A stretch of 41,778 bases of DNA from a virus. Of the stretch, positions 1 to 5,834 are shown one piece after another. The stretch is taken from IMG/VR virus record IMGVR_UViG_3300030329_003886, positions 1 through 41,778 of that record; one strand, 5' to 3'. Under the pieces are notes generated by a model. The model saw only the letters and a program-made list of their open reading frames with translations, searched no databases and had not been told where the DNA came from. Each line of letters begins with the position of its first letter. Positions within the stretch are counted from its first letter, which is position 1. A program made the translations under genes and the position numbers.

Positions 1-20
1 AGCCCTGCCCCTTCGAGCAT
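1..20 (-). CDS. Possible 5' end of a gene cut by the window edge
   Basis: A minus-strand ATG at 20-18 opens a frame reading MLEGAG up to the left edge. It lies about 37 bases downstream of a promoter-like element at 57-84, which otherwise has no target gene in the window. A weak AAGGCG sits upstream as a possible ribosome site. Only six codons are visible, so neither reality nor function can be judged from the protein. The call rests on the promoter context. Confidence 0.3.
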
Positions 21-56
21 GGAAAACGCCTTGTTATTTTTATTAAACACTCCGTT

Positions 57-104
57 ATTATCTCATATTGTCCCATAAAAGCAAATAGAGTTGTTTCTAA
101 CAGC
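57..104 (-). promoter_or_regulatory. Minus-strand promoter P1 with conserved spacer element
   Basis: On the minus strand, TTGCTT (84-79), a 16-base spacer and GATAAT (62-57) form a sigma70-type promoter. The spacer and -10 read TATGGGACA then ATATGAGATAAT, matching P3 (1819-1839) at 19 of 21 positions. A further block GCTGTTAGAAA (104-94) is also shared with P3. Two or three copies of the direct repeat (121-183) lie just upstream. It points toward the gene leaving the left edge. Confidence 0.55.
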
Positions 105-120
105 CTTATGCTCGTTCCTT

Positions 121-183
121 GGTCGTGTAAGGGTAACAAGTATCATGCCAAGGCAACGAGCGGGGATCATGCGAGGGCGACAG
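121..183 (+). repeat. Direct repeat cluster A (TATCATGCAAGGGCRAC family)
   Basis: Three copies of a 17-base repeat: degenerate 121-137, 141-157 (TATCATGCCAAGGCAAC) and 165-181 (GATCATGCGAGGGCGAC). The last two are spaced 24 bases apart. The same repeat occurs at 923-963 and 1887-2031. In each case it lies upstream of a minus-strand promoter, so these look like operators or activator sites. Confidence 0.6.
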
Positions 184-204
184 GCGGACCACGGACAAAG
201 AAAA

Positions 205-230
205 ACCCCCACAGCGCGAGCCGTGGGGGT
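205..230 (-). terminator. Rho-independent terminator of the 244-834 gene
   Basis: An 8-bp stem ACCCCCAC/GTGGGGGT (205-212 with 223-230) with a 10-base loop. On the minus strand it is followed by TTTTT. It begins 14 bases past the stop codon of the 244-834 gene. Its loop AGCGCGAGCC resembles that of the terminator at 994-1019. Confidence 0.8.
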
Positions 231-243
231 CCTAGGAGAAAGC

Positions 244-834
244 CTAGTTAATCTTTTTTTCCTCTAGTCTTTCTATAATATAGTCTGGTTCCATGTACCA
301 ATCATAGAAATAGTCTTGCTCAATCCGGAATAACTTATAATCGGTATAACCGCCCCGAACATCACAGCCGTTATGAATGGATAGAGCGATAACATCACAA
401 TCATAAGTATCGCCCACATAAACAAACTGTATTGTTTGGGATAAATCGCACTCACCGTTGTAAGTGTTAATAATTTTAGCTTCTTTGTTATACCTCATGC
501 GCATGTAGTCTTCAGCATCACCCATAGAACCTGGACAACGCCCCTCTGGATTTTCATAACTGAACCTGTCTTCATTAATCCAGTTTTCAAAGTTCATGGT
601 TTCGCGCTCGGCAAACTCGCAGCTTTCAACTAAATGATGAAACAACGACTTTTCACGGTATGGGTATTCTGTGTCTGTGTCGAAAAACTCCTCTTCTTTT
701 TCGTTTTCGAAATCTTCCAGACTCATTTTTTGATTTCGTTCCCAGTGCCTACCGTATGCGCCCCCACTATCCAGCATATGTTCCCCTGTTGACTCGGTAA
801 GCATTTCATAGATTATTTGTTTTGTTTGGTTCAT
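244..834 (-). CDS. Conserved phage protein of unknown function
   Basis: A 196-residue acidic protein. I start it at ATG 834 because AGGAG lies 7 bases upstream; the frame is open further up but has no ribosome site there. The N-terminal part contains MLDSGGAYGRHWERNQ, a motif I recognise from uncharacterised proteins of many tailed phages, but I know no function for it. The rest is rich in Glu, Asp and Tyr with no visible catalytic motif. It forms a one-gene cassette with promoter P2 (866-894) and its own terminator (205-230). It may be an early host-takeover gene, but that is inference from position only. Confidence 0.75.
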   Translation of the reverse strand: MNQTKQIIYEMLTESTGEHMLDSGGAYGRHWERNQKMSLEDFENEKEEEFFDTDTEYPYREKSLFHHLVESCEFAERETMNFENWINEDRFSYENPEGRCPGSMGDAEDYMRMRYNKEAKIINTYNGECDLSQTIQFVYVGDTYDCDVIALSIHNGCDVRGGYTDYKLFRIEQDYFYDWYMEPDYIIERLEEKKIN

Positions 835-865
835 GTCTTTACTCCTAGTTAAATATTGAGTCCTC

Positions 866-894
866 AGTATAGCATGCGTCCCAGAATATACCAA
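866..894 (-). promoter_or_regulatory. Minus-strand promoter P2
   Basis: TTGGTA (894-889), a 17-base spacer and TATACT (871-866) on the minus strand make a good sigma70 promoter 32 bases upstream of ATG 834. The spacer contains CTGGGACGCATG, resembling the TATGGGACACATG of P4 (6811-6830) and the TATGGGAYA of P1 and P3. Two direct-repeat copies (923-963) lie about 30 bases upstream of the -35. Confidence 0.65.
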
Positions 895-922
895 CTTTAT
901 TTTTAAGCCCTGGTTCAAGTTC

Positions 923-963
923 TATCATGCAAGGGCGACGGGCAGTTATCATGCAAAGGCGAC
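923..963 (+). repeat. Direct repeat cluster B (two copies)
   Basis: TATCATGCAAGGGCGAC at 923-939 and TATCATGCAAAGGCGAC at 947-963. The spacing is 24 bases, the same as in cluster A. The pair is followed by CGGGGACAAAGG (972-983) and then the terminator at 994-1019, mirroring the order in cluster A (CGGACAAAG, then terminator). Confidence 0.65.
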
Positions 964-993
964 ACGCGGTTCGGGGACAAAGGCAATAAAAAA

Positions 994-1019
994 TCCCCTA
1001 CAGCGCGAACTGTAGGGGA
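994..1019 (-). terminator. Rho-independent terminator of the 1034-1782 gene pair
   Basis: A perfect 10-bp stem TCCCCTACAG/CTGTAGGGGA (994-1003 with 1010-1019) with loop CGCGAA. On the minus strand it is followed by TTTTTTATT. It lies 14 bases past the stop of the 1034-1369 gene. Confidence 0.85.
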
Positions 1020-1033
1020 CTTTAGGAGAGACC

Positions 1034-1369
1034 TTAATGGGTGGTGTTGCTCTCCTCTCCAACACTAACCCCGACTACTTCCATATCAACGCCTTCCGTA
1101 TTTTTAAGCTCGTCTTGAATTGCGTCAAACATAGCGGAAACAGTAGGCGGTACTGCGTCAGCCTCAATGGACTCTGCTTGAGCAACAAGAAGTCGAACGA
1201 AGAAACGAGTCAACGCATAAGTACTGCTAGTGATCTCGTCTCCGGTACAGCCCTCTCTTTCAAGTCGGTCAAAGTAGTCGATTCCCATAGCATCGATTGC
1301 ATCAAAAGCACAATCGGCGCGGGTTTCCATACTAGGTGTCTTTCTTTTCTTCCGTTTCTTCCACATCAT
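1034..1369 (-). CDS. Small hypothetical protein
   Basis: A 111-residue protein not recognised. It starts with a very basic stretch (MMWKKRKKRK) and continues as an acidic, probably helical domain with two Cys. Its ATG overlaps the stop of the upstream 1366-1782 gene in an ATGA arrangement, and GAGAGG serves as ribosome site, so the pair is translationally coupled. A strong terminator follows. Confidence 0.65.
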   Translation of the reverse strand: MMWKKRKKRKTPSMETRADCAFDAIDAMGIDYFDRLEREGCTGDEITSSTYALTRFFVRLLVAQAESIEADAVPPTVSAMFDAIQDELKNTEGVDMEVVGVSVGEESNTTH

Positions 1370-1782
1370 ATGGAGTACCTCTCCGTAAGGACTTCCATTA
1401 CCGCGTCAACATTACTGTCTTGTAATATATATTCAATGGTAATATCTTCCTCAATCCTTTTTTGTAAGTCCCACCTAGACGCAATGCCTTCGGCAAAAGA
1501 ACAAGGAATGACCTCTATGTCGTCCCAATGATAGTGTCGTGGTTTCATACGCACAACTTTATTGGTTTTATTGAAGTCCTTGCAAAACGCTTTTATGTCG
1601 TCTTTGCATTTAGTGGCTTCTTTATCTGCTTTCTCTGCTTTTTTAATCAGAGTCCTATACTTCGCTAACGCTTTTTTCGTGTCAGGGTGTTTCTTAACCG
1701 CTTTTTCGGTCTTTTCAACAATGTCCTCTGCCAGTCTTTTCGCGAGAGTTTCAGTTTGCTTATTGGTTAGATTTCTAGCCAT
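1366..1782 (-). CDS. Hypothetical helical protein
   Basis: A 138-residue protein not recognised. The first half (about residues 8-70) is Lys/Ala/Glu-rich and should form a long helix or coiled coil. The second half has aromatic and His residues (RHYHWDD) and may be globular. AGGAGG sits 8 bases upstream of ATG 1782. It is the first gene after promoter P3 and is coupled to the 1034-1369 gene. Confidence 0.7.
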   Translation of the reverse strand: MARNLTNKQTETLAKRLAEDIVEKTEKAVKKHPDTKKALAKYRTLIKKAEKADKEATKCKDDIKAFCKDFNKTNKVVRMKPRHYHWDDIEVIPCSFAEGIASRWDLQKRIEEDITIEYILQDSNVDAVMEVLTERYSI

Positions 1783-1818
1783 AGTAAATACCTCCTAAAT
1801 TGTTTTATTTACAAGGAA

Positions 1819-1865
1819 ATTATCTCATAGTATCCCATATAAGTACAGCTTTAATTTCCAACAGC
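1819..1865 (-). promoter_or_regulatory. Minus-strand promoter P3 with conserved upstream block
   Basis: On the minus strand the element TATGGGATA plus CTATGAGATAAT (1839-1819) ends in the -10 GATAAT. It is preceded by GCTGTTGGAAA (1865-1855), the same block seen at P1. The -35 is poor (TGTACT, 1847-1842), which suggests the conserved spacer or upstream repeats help recruit polymerase. The transcript would start about 30 bases before ATG 1782. Confidence 0.55.
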
Positions 1866-1886
1866 AAATTTTCGTGTTGCGGTTGC

Positions 1887-2031
1887 TATCATGCAAGGGC
1901 AACAGGCAACGGGGACAGGCAACAGGCAACGGTCACAAGTATCATGCAAGGGCATCAAGCTCAGTCAACAGGGAATCACGGACCTCCGTCCAGTTGACCG
2001 GGGACAAGGTGCTATATCGTGCAGAGGCATC
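1887..2031 (+). repeat. Direct repeat cluster C (three copies, two overlapping a gene)
   Basis: Copies at 1887-1903 (TATCATGCAAGGGCAAC), 1940-1956 (TATCATGCAAGGGCATC) and a weaker one at 2015-2031 (TATCGTGCAGAGGCATC). CGGGGACA follows the first and precedes the third. The second and third lie inside the 3' end of the 1942-2355 gene and encode part of its C-terminus. Confidence 0.6.
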
Positions 2032-2355
2032 AAGCCCTTGTTCCACGATCTGACGCACTTGTTTAGCATGAAAGAGGTATATCCCATATTTTTTAGGTGA
2101 TGAAGGAGAGAGGGCCTTGACCAAGATAAAACAAGGTGAGTTTTCATGCTCAACGTGAAAGGCGATCTGATGAGGGGAAAAATAAACCGTTCTACTTTTG
2201 GTTACTTTTAGCTCGACCGTAAAGATCTTTCCGTCCTTAGTAAAGCCCATAACATCTGGGACACCTTTTGTAGCCCAAGACTCTAGCCTAACCCATTGAA
2301 AATCCGTTAGGTTGTTCTTGATCTGTTTCCAAAAATTTGTTTCCAGTTTCGCCAA
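1942..2355 (-). CDS. VRR-NUC-like PD-(D/E)XK nuclease
   Basis: A 137-residue protein with the single-domain PD-(D/E)XK fold signature. GVPDV supplies D34, and VELK supplies E48 and K50 about 14 residues on, with helical sequence before and after. Phage proteins of this size and pattern belong to the VRR-NUC or Holliday-junction-resolvase-like group and probably cut branched or replicating DNA. The start is TTG at 2355, with AAGGA about 8 bases upstream; no ATG is available nearby. The C-terminal residues are encoded within repeat cluster C. The exact substrate cannot be told from the sequence. Confidence 0.75.
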   Translation of the reverse strand: MAKLETNFWKQIKNNLTDFQWVRLESWATKGVPDVMGFTKDGKIFTVELKVTKSRTVYFSPHQIAFHVEHENSPCFILVKALSPSSPKKYGIYLFHAKQVRQIVEQGLDASARYSTLSPVNWTEVRDSLLTELDALA

Positions 2356-2382
2356 AGTAGTTTTTCCTTATGGGATAAATAC

Positions 2383-2410
2383 TTGCATTGTATATACATT
2401 AGTGTAGTAT
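2383..2410 (+). promoter_or_regulatory. Plus-strand promoter of the small-gene operon
   Basis: TTGCAT (2383-2388), 16 bases, TAGTAT (2405-2410), 43 bases before ATG 2454. A TATGGGATA word (2369-2377) lies just upstream, as in P1, P3 and P4, but without their spacing to a -10. Confidence 0.5.
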
Positions 2411-2453
2411 TAGTAATAGAACTATTTTATATTAACTTATTAGGGGAACAATT

Positions 2454-2696
2454 ATGGAAAAACTAGAACCAAAACTAAATGTAGAAATAAAGCATGACGA
2501 GGAAACGCATGAAAACGGATTTTTTTCTAGGGAGCTAGACGAAGTGTACGCTAAACACTTAGAAGAAACGAATTTAGATGCTGATGTATGGGAAGTGTGG
2601 ATTAATGGTGAACATATAATTTCTGGTCTTTTTCCACTTGCTTATGCAGAACTATTAGTAAAAGAGGAGGTGTCTGATGAAAATCGAACAATATAA
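2454..2696 (+). CDS. Small acidic hypothetical protein
   Basis: An 80-residue Glu/Asp-rich protein, unrecognised, with AGGGGAA as ribosome site. It is the first gene of a dense plus-strand operon and overlaps the next start (2677) by 20 bases. It contains DVWEVWINGEHI, suggesting a small beta-rich fold. Confidence 0.6.
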   Translation: MEKLEPKLNVEIKHDEETHENGFFSRELDEVYAKHLEETNLDADVWEVWINGEHIISGLFPLAYAELLVKEEVSDENRTI

Positions 2697-2898
2697 CGAC
2701 TACACCTTTATAGGGTTTAGCATTGGAGATCGAGTTAAAGTTATAGATCAAGAAGGGATTGGCTACGAAATTACAGGAACAGTTGTTGAAGATTGTGACA
2801 AACTACTTGTAATCAAAGATGATGATGCAGAAACTTTAGATGATAGGTTGGAGTTTAGAAGATCTGATCTTGAATTAATAGAGGAGGTGTCCAAATGA
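2677..2898 (+). CDS. Small hypothetical protein, SH3-like composition
   Basis: A 73-residue protein, unrecognised. The stretch GDRVKVID..G..YEITGTVVE followed by LLVIKDDD resembles a small SH3- or KOW-like beta-barrel, which is inference from pattern only. GGAGGTGTCTG immediately precedes ATG 2677. The same GGAGGTG ribosome-site cassette precedes several genes of this operon. Confidence 0.6.
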   Translation: MKIEQYNDYTFIGFSIGDRVKVIDQEGIGYEITGTVVEDCDKLLVIKDDDAETLDDRLEFRRSDLELIEEVSK

Positions 2899-3122
2899 GT
2901 ATTAAACACGAAGAACATTACTGGGAGGATAAAACCAAAGCGTTTTTACAAGGAATAGACTACGAAGATTTGATAACCATTGTAGAGGTTGCTCGAATTG
3001 CTTTAGAGGATACTGCTTGGCCTCATCTCCGTTCTGGTATAGGACATGAACTTGATCTATCTGATGAAGAATTAGAGAGAATTTATAAACTTATCGAAAT
3101 AGAGGGGAAGAATGATGAGTAA
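2895..3122 (+). CDS. Small hypothetical protein
   Basis: A 75-residue acidic, mostly helical protein, unrecognised. GGAGGTGTCC precedes ATG 2895. It overlaps its neighbours by 4 and 11 bases. Confidence 0.6.
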   Translation: MSIKHEEHYWEDKTKAFLQGIDYEDLITIVEVARIALEDTAWPHLRSGIGHELDLSDEELERIYKLIEIEGKNDE

Positions 3123-3336
3123 TGGCGCAAGAGTCACTTTTGATAGTGAAACAGGAAAAGGCAAAGTTTGGCTTGGTTGGGGTAGAGGCCATGTTCTTTT
3201 TGAAATAGACGAGCAAACAGGAGAACCTACAAACTGGGAAAACCCAAACGCTAACGCAGAAAAAAATGTCAGCGATCTGCTGATACAACGGGCGAAAAAG
3301 ATTTTTGAGCAACAAAAGGGGGAGAATGATGAATAG
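3112..3336 (+). CDS. Small hypothetical protein
   Basis: A 74-residue protein, unrecognised, beta-rich (ARVTFDSETGKGKVWLGWG) with a helical end. Two ATGs (3112, 3115) are possible behind GAGGGGAAG. Its start and the next one share nearly the same junction (GGGGARGAATGATGA), as if the intergenic cassette had been copied. Confidence 0.55.
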   Translation: MMSNGARVTFDSETGKGKVWLGWGRGHVLFEIDEQTGEPTNWENPNANAEKNVSDLLIQRAKKIFEQQKGENDE

Positions 3337-3664
3337 TTTGGCAAAGTTAGAGCCTTATGCAGACGAATGGGATTATGATGATTTTGTTTGTGATATTGAT
3401 TCTTATTTTAATCAGTATTTAGGTAAAGAAGTTTTTGTTAGGGGTGTTAATCTAAATTGGAGAGGACAAAACGGAGTAAAAACCTTTGTTTTAGAGGAGA
3501 CGGAACAAGTGTTTAAAGAACTGGTGCATGAGAACACCGACTATTCTTTCGACATATCAAGGACCAGAGGTAGAAACACCTATAAAGCTAGATCATCTAA
3601 CCATGATTGTCCCACGGGCAGTTATTTTGTTTTAAGTTTTAGGGAGGTGTCTGAAAATGAGTGA
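3326..3664 (+). CDS. Small hypothetical protein
   Basis: A 112-residue acidic protein, unrecognised. I start it at ATG 3326 behind GGGGGAG; a longer open frame exists upstream only with a TTG. It overlaps both neighbours. Confidence 0.6.
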   Translation: MMNSLAKLEPYADEWDYDDFVCDIDSYFNQYLGKEVFVRGVNLNWRGQNGVKTFVLEETEQVFKELVHENTDYSFDISRTRGRNTYKARSSNHDCPTGSYFVLSFREVSENE

Positions 3665-3839
3665 ATCAATAGATGAACACAAACTCCTTGAAAAACTAAG
3701 AGAGGACGAGAACAAGTCACTAAAGAGACTTATAGGGAACGGACTGGCCAATCAAGAGGAACGAGATCAGTTGATTGGGGAAATTGCCTACATTAGTCAT
3801 TTAATTATATGGTTAAAAGCGGAGGTGGGTGGTGAGTAA
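3657..3839 (+). CDS. Small helical hypothetical protein
   Basis: A 60-residue protein, unrecognised, predicted helical (EHKLLEKLREDENKSLKRL) and ending LIIWLKAEVGGE. The bases encoding this end plus the following ribosome site recur exactly at 4685-4712. GGAGGTGTCTG precedes ATG 3657. Confidence 0.55.
   Translation: MSESIDEHKLLEKLREDENKSLKRLIGNGLANQEERDQLIGEIAYISHLIIWLKAEVGGE
3804..3831 (+). repeat. 28-bp direct repeat, copy 1
   Basis: ATTATATGGTTAAAAGC plus GGAGGTGGGTG, identical to 4685-4712. It spans the 3' end of the 3657-3839 gene and the ribosome site of the next gene. Confidence 0.9.
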
Positions 3840-4008
3840 TATTACGGCTGTTGAAATAAAACTGCTCGTTAAGGTAGATACAGAAAATAGTGAGCTTTGC
3901 CCAACTGGAGATGCTGTCACCAGTAATTGCGTATTAAACACAATAGAAAACGATTTCTTTTTAGACCCAGTAGAAGTATTAGAGGTAAGGGAGGTGGGTG
4001 ATGAATGA
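3832..4008 (+). CDS. Small hypothetical protein with GTG start
   Basis: A 58-residue protein, unrecognised. GTG 3832 follows GGAGGTGGGTG, and no ATG start is available. It overlaps the stop of the upstream gene by 8 bases and the next ATG (4001) by 8 bases. It ends in REVGDE, much like the EVGGE end of its upstream neighbour, because both ends coincide with the recurring GGAGGTGGGTG ribosome-site cassette. Confidence 0.5.
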   Translation: MSNITAVEIKLLVKVDTENSELCPTGDAVTSNCVLNTIENDFFLDPVEVLEVREVGDE

Positions 4009-4075
4009 ACGGATAAGTTGCCTTAAGTTGTTCTTTTGGACACTATTCTCACCTACGGAGGACTGGGAAAAATGA
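4001..4075 (+). CDS. 24-residue coupled micro-ORF
   Basis: ATG 4001 follows GGAGGTGGGTG directly. The frame encodes 24 residues with a short hydrophobic centre (LKLFFWTLF) and stops in an ATGA overlap with the 4072 start. It may be a real micro-protein or only a coupling leader for the membrane protein that follows. Confidence 0.4.
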   Translation: MNERISCLKLFFWTLFSPTEDWEK

Positions 4076-4548
4076 GTAAAAAATACGCAACAATATGCTC
4101 TATCGTAGGTACAACAGGATTGGCTTGGGGGGTAATGAACTTTGAACTGGGTGGGATAGACTCGCCTGGTTTTGCTATAGCTGTTTCTTTAAGTATCGTC
4201 TTGGGGGCAGTTTTGTTTTCTTATGGGGGCTACGGACTGCTTAAGAGAAACAAGGAAAAAACAACAGCTAATGAAAAAGACAAGGAATTATACGAGCATC
4301 AAAAATTTGATGATGAAAGATTAGAAAAACTTTACAACAAGGGAGAAAAACCAATGGCTAAAACAAAGAAGGAAACACCTAAAGAAAACTCGAGTGTGGA
4401 CTTAATGAAACGAGAAAACAAACTATTGGCTGAGATTACGAAAGAAGAAAAAGCTACTGAGGCCAAACGCAAAGAACTTAAGTCTTTACAGGAAACACTT
4501 GTTCAAAAAGGTTGGGTTCAGAAAGACGGTTCTTGGGGCATAGAATGA
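4072..4548 (+). CDS. Two-TM membrane protein with charged C-terminal helix
   Basis: A 158-residue protein, unrecognised. Two hydrophobic segments (about residues 5-25 and 32-57, Gly-rich) are followed by a long Lys/Glu-rich cytosolic or periplasmic helical region (about 60-145) and a short end containing KGWVQKDGSWGIE. The start ATG 4072 sits in an ATGA overlap with the micro-ORF and behind GGAGGA. It could be an inner-membrane protein that modifies the host envelope, but no family is evident. Confidence 0.6.
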   Translation: MSKKYATICSIVGTTGLAWGVMNFELGGIDSPGFAIAVSLSIVLGAVLFSYGGYGLLKRNKEKTTANEKDKELYEHQKFDDERLEKLYNKGEKPMAKTKKETPKENSSVDLMKRENKLLAEITKEEKATEAKRKELKSLQETLVQKGWVQKDGSWGIE

Positions 4549-4685
4549 ATATTTCTTTCACTAATGTTTGGCATATACTTTTATACCTATTGCTAGGCAT
4601 TGTGTTCTTACCACTTTATTTTTGTGCATTTTTAATTGATAAGGCTTTAGGTCTTGAGCTAGAGGAGGAAAAATGGAGGCGATGA
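4545..4685 (+). CDS. 46-residue single-TM membrane protein
   Basis: ATG 4545 overlaps the upstream stop (ATGA). The protein has one strongly hydrophobic segment (about residues 8-31) and ends in an acidic-basic tail (ELEEEKWRR). Unrecognised. Position and size suit a small phage membrane effector, which is inference. Confidence 0.5.
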   Translation: MNISFTNVWHILLYLLLGIVFLPLYFCAFLIDKALGLELEEEKWRR

Positions 4686-4720
4686 TTATATGGTTAAAAG
4701 CGGAGGTGGGTGATGAATAG
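4673..4720 (+). CDS. 15-residue ORF, duplicated C-terminal fragment
   Basis: ATG 4673 lies behind AGAGGAGGAAAA, a very good ribosome site. It encodes MEAMIIWLKAEVGDE, almost the same as the last 12 residues of the 3657-3839 protein. It overlaps the end of the 46-residue gene and the start of the zinc-ribbon gene. It is probably the relic of a duplication that also copied the ribosome site. Confidence 0.3.
   Translation: MEAMIIWLKAEVGDE
4685..4712 (+). repeat. 28-bp direct repeat, copy 2
   Basis: Identical to 3804-3831. It supplies the ribosome site (GGAGGTGGGTG) of the zinc-ribbon gene at 4713. Confidence 0.9.
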
Positions 4721-4952
4721 TCAAAAGTCATATAGTTGGTTAGAAATAGCAAATATGCCCTTATGTTGCGTTTGTTGTGGCAGTAGGAACGTAGATCAAG
4801 AAAAAGAGGTGTGTTTAAACTGTGGAGCAGATGAAGGTTTACTAGCAGATGAAAGGGAGGAAAGCGATTCAAAACAACGATTTAGTGGACAAACGGAGAA
4901 GTTTGAGCAATCATTTAATGAGATTTTTATTAACGGAGAGAGTAATGACTAA
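4713..4952 (+). CDS. Small zinc-ribbon protein
   Basis: A 79-residue protein. LCCVCCGSRNV and VCLNCGA supply two CxxC knuckles (C19/C22 or C18/C21, and C34/C37), the pattern of a structural zinc ribbon. The C-terminal half is acidic and unstructured. It starts at ATG 4713 behind the repeated GGAGGTGGGTG cassette. Such phage proteins may bind nucleic acid or host protein; the partner is unknown. Confidence 0.6.
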   Translation: MNSQKSYSWLEIANMPLCCVCCGSRNVDQEKEVCLNCGADEGLLADEREESDSKQRFSGQTEKFEQSFNEIFINGESND

Positions 4953-5172
4953 AATATGGCGAAAGCAAGAATGGGAACAACGAGAACTATTCCCTAAAAG
5001 GCCCACACAATATAATGACCCTAGTTTCAAAATGTTTGTAAGGGATATGTATGACGCAAACTGTAAAGAGAGAAGGGAACACGGGCAAAAAGAATACAAA
5101 AACATTTTTTCCTACTTCAGAAAAAACCACCAGTTTGTAGTCGATAAATTTGAGGAAAGCAAAAGTGATTAG
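4945..5172 (+). CDS. Small basic/aromatic hypothetical protein
   Basis: A 75-residue protein rich in Arg, Lys and aromatic residues, unrecognised. ATG 4945 lies behind GGAGAG and overlaps the upstream stop by 8 bases; the longer open frame has no ribosome site. The composition would allow nucleic-acid binding. Confidence 0.55.
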   Translation: MTKIWRKQEWEQRELFPKRPTQYNDPSFKMFVRDMYDANCKERREHGQKEYKNIFSYFRKNHQFVVDKFEESKSD

Positions 5173-5473
5173 ACACAGAACCCACTTGGAGTTAGACCAA
5201 GCAAAAGACTTAATGACCGCCATAAACCAAAACCAACTACACGACCTCCTTCCTTTTTTAAAAATAGGTATCAAAGGCGCAAAGAAAAGCTATCGTCTAT
5301 GTATTGATTGTCCAGCAGACAGCCACCCAAGAATAGTGAACAAGATACAAGATTCTTTGGGCCTATCGTTCACTTGGGAGGAATATGATGAAAAAACCCC
5401 TGTTGAAGAGGCTACGGGTATGACCCCAGAGTTTAAGAAGTACGCAAGAGAAGTTATGGGCGTCAAAGACTAA
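5165..5473 (+). CDS. Small hypothetical protein with GTG start
   Basis: A 102-residue protein, unrecognised. I start it at GTG 5165 behind GAGGAAAG; TTG 5150 is the alternative. It contains RLCIDCPADSHPRIVNKI, and the predicted alpha/beta arrangement suggests a small globular domain. It overlaps neighbours by 8 and 1 bases. Confidence 0.55.
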   Translation: MIRHRTHLELDQAKDLMTAINQNQLHDLLPFLKIGIKGAKKSYRLCIDCPADSHPRIVNKIQDSLGLSFTWEEYDEKTPVEEATGMTPEFKKYAREVMGVKD

Positions 5474-5676
5474 TGAACTATCTAAGCGAGATCTTCTATC
5501 CTCATGTTGAATTAATAGAACTAACCGATGTCGAACTTCTCAGAGCTTACGAGCAACTAAAAAAGAATCCCCCCGAAGAAATGAACGAAGTTTTAAGGGT
5601 TTCCAACGAGCTTATTAACAGAGGTTGGAGAAAAACAGAGGAAGAGGAGTGGGAATGGCGAGTACCAGGGCTTTAG
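5473..5676 (+). CDS. Small acidic hypothetical protein
   Basis: A 67-residue helical, Glu-rich protein, unrecognised. It is the last gene of the plus-strand operon. Its TAG stop (5674-5676) overlaps the TAA stop of the converging 5673-5834 gene. I see no hairpin terminator between the two operons. Confidence 0.55.
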   Translation: MNYLSEIFYPHVELIELTDVELLRAYEQLKKNPPEEMNEVLRVSNELINRGWRKTEEEEWEWRVPGL

Positions 5677-5834
5677 TTTTCTTTCAGTTGCTTGTACTCG
5701 TACAGATTTTCCATAATAGTCTCAAACATTCTTCTAAAATCAGCAAGTTTCATAAAAGGTAAGTCCTGTTGGCTTTGGTGACTACAATATATTTTATAAC
5801 AGTCCTGTAATTGTTCTTCTGTATAAAGAATCAT
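5673..5834 (-). CDS. 53-residue hypothetical protein downstream of terS
   Basis: ATG 5834 overlaps the stop of the small-terminase gene (ATGA). It encodes a helical, Gln/Glu-rich protein with a short LPFMKLADFRRMFETI stretch. Unrecognised. Coupling to the terminase-like gene hints at a packaging-related role, which is inference only. Confidence 0.55.
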   Translation of the reverse strand: MILYTEEQLQDCYKIYCSHQSQQDLPFMKLADFRRMFETIMENLYEYKQLKEN

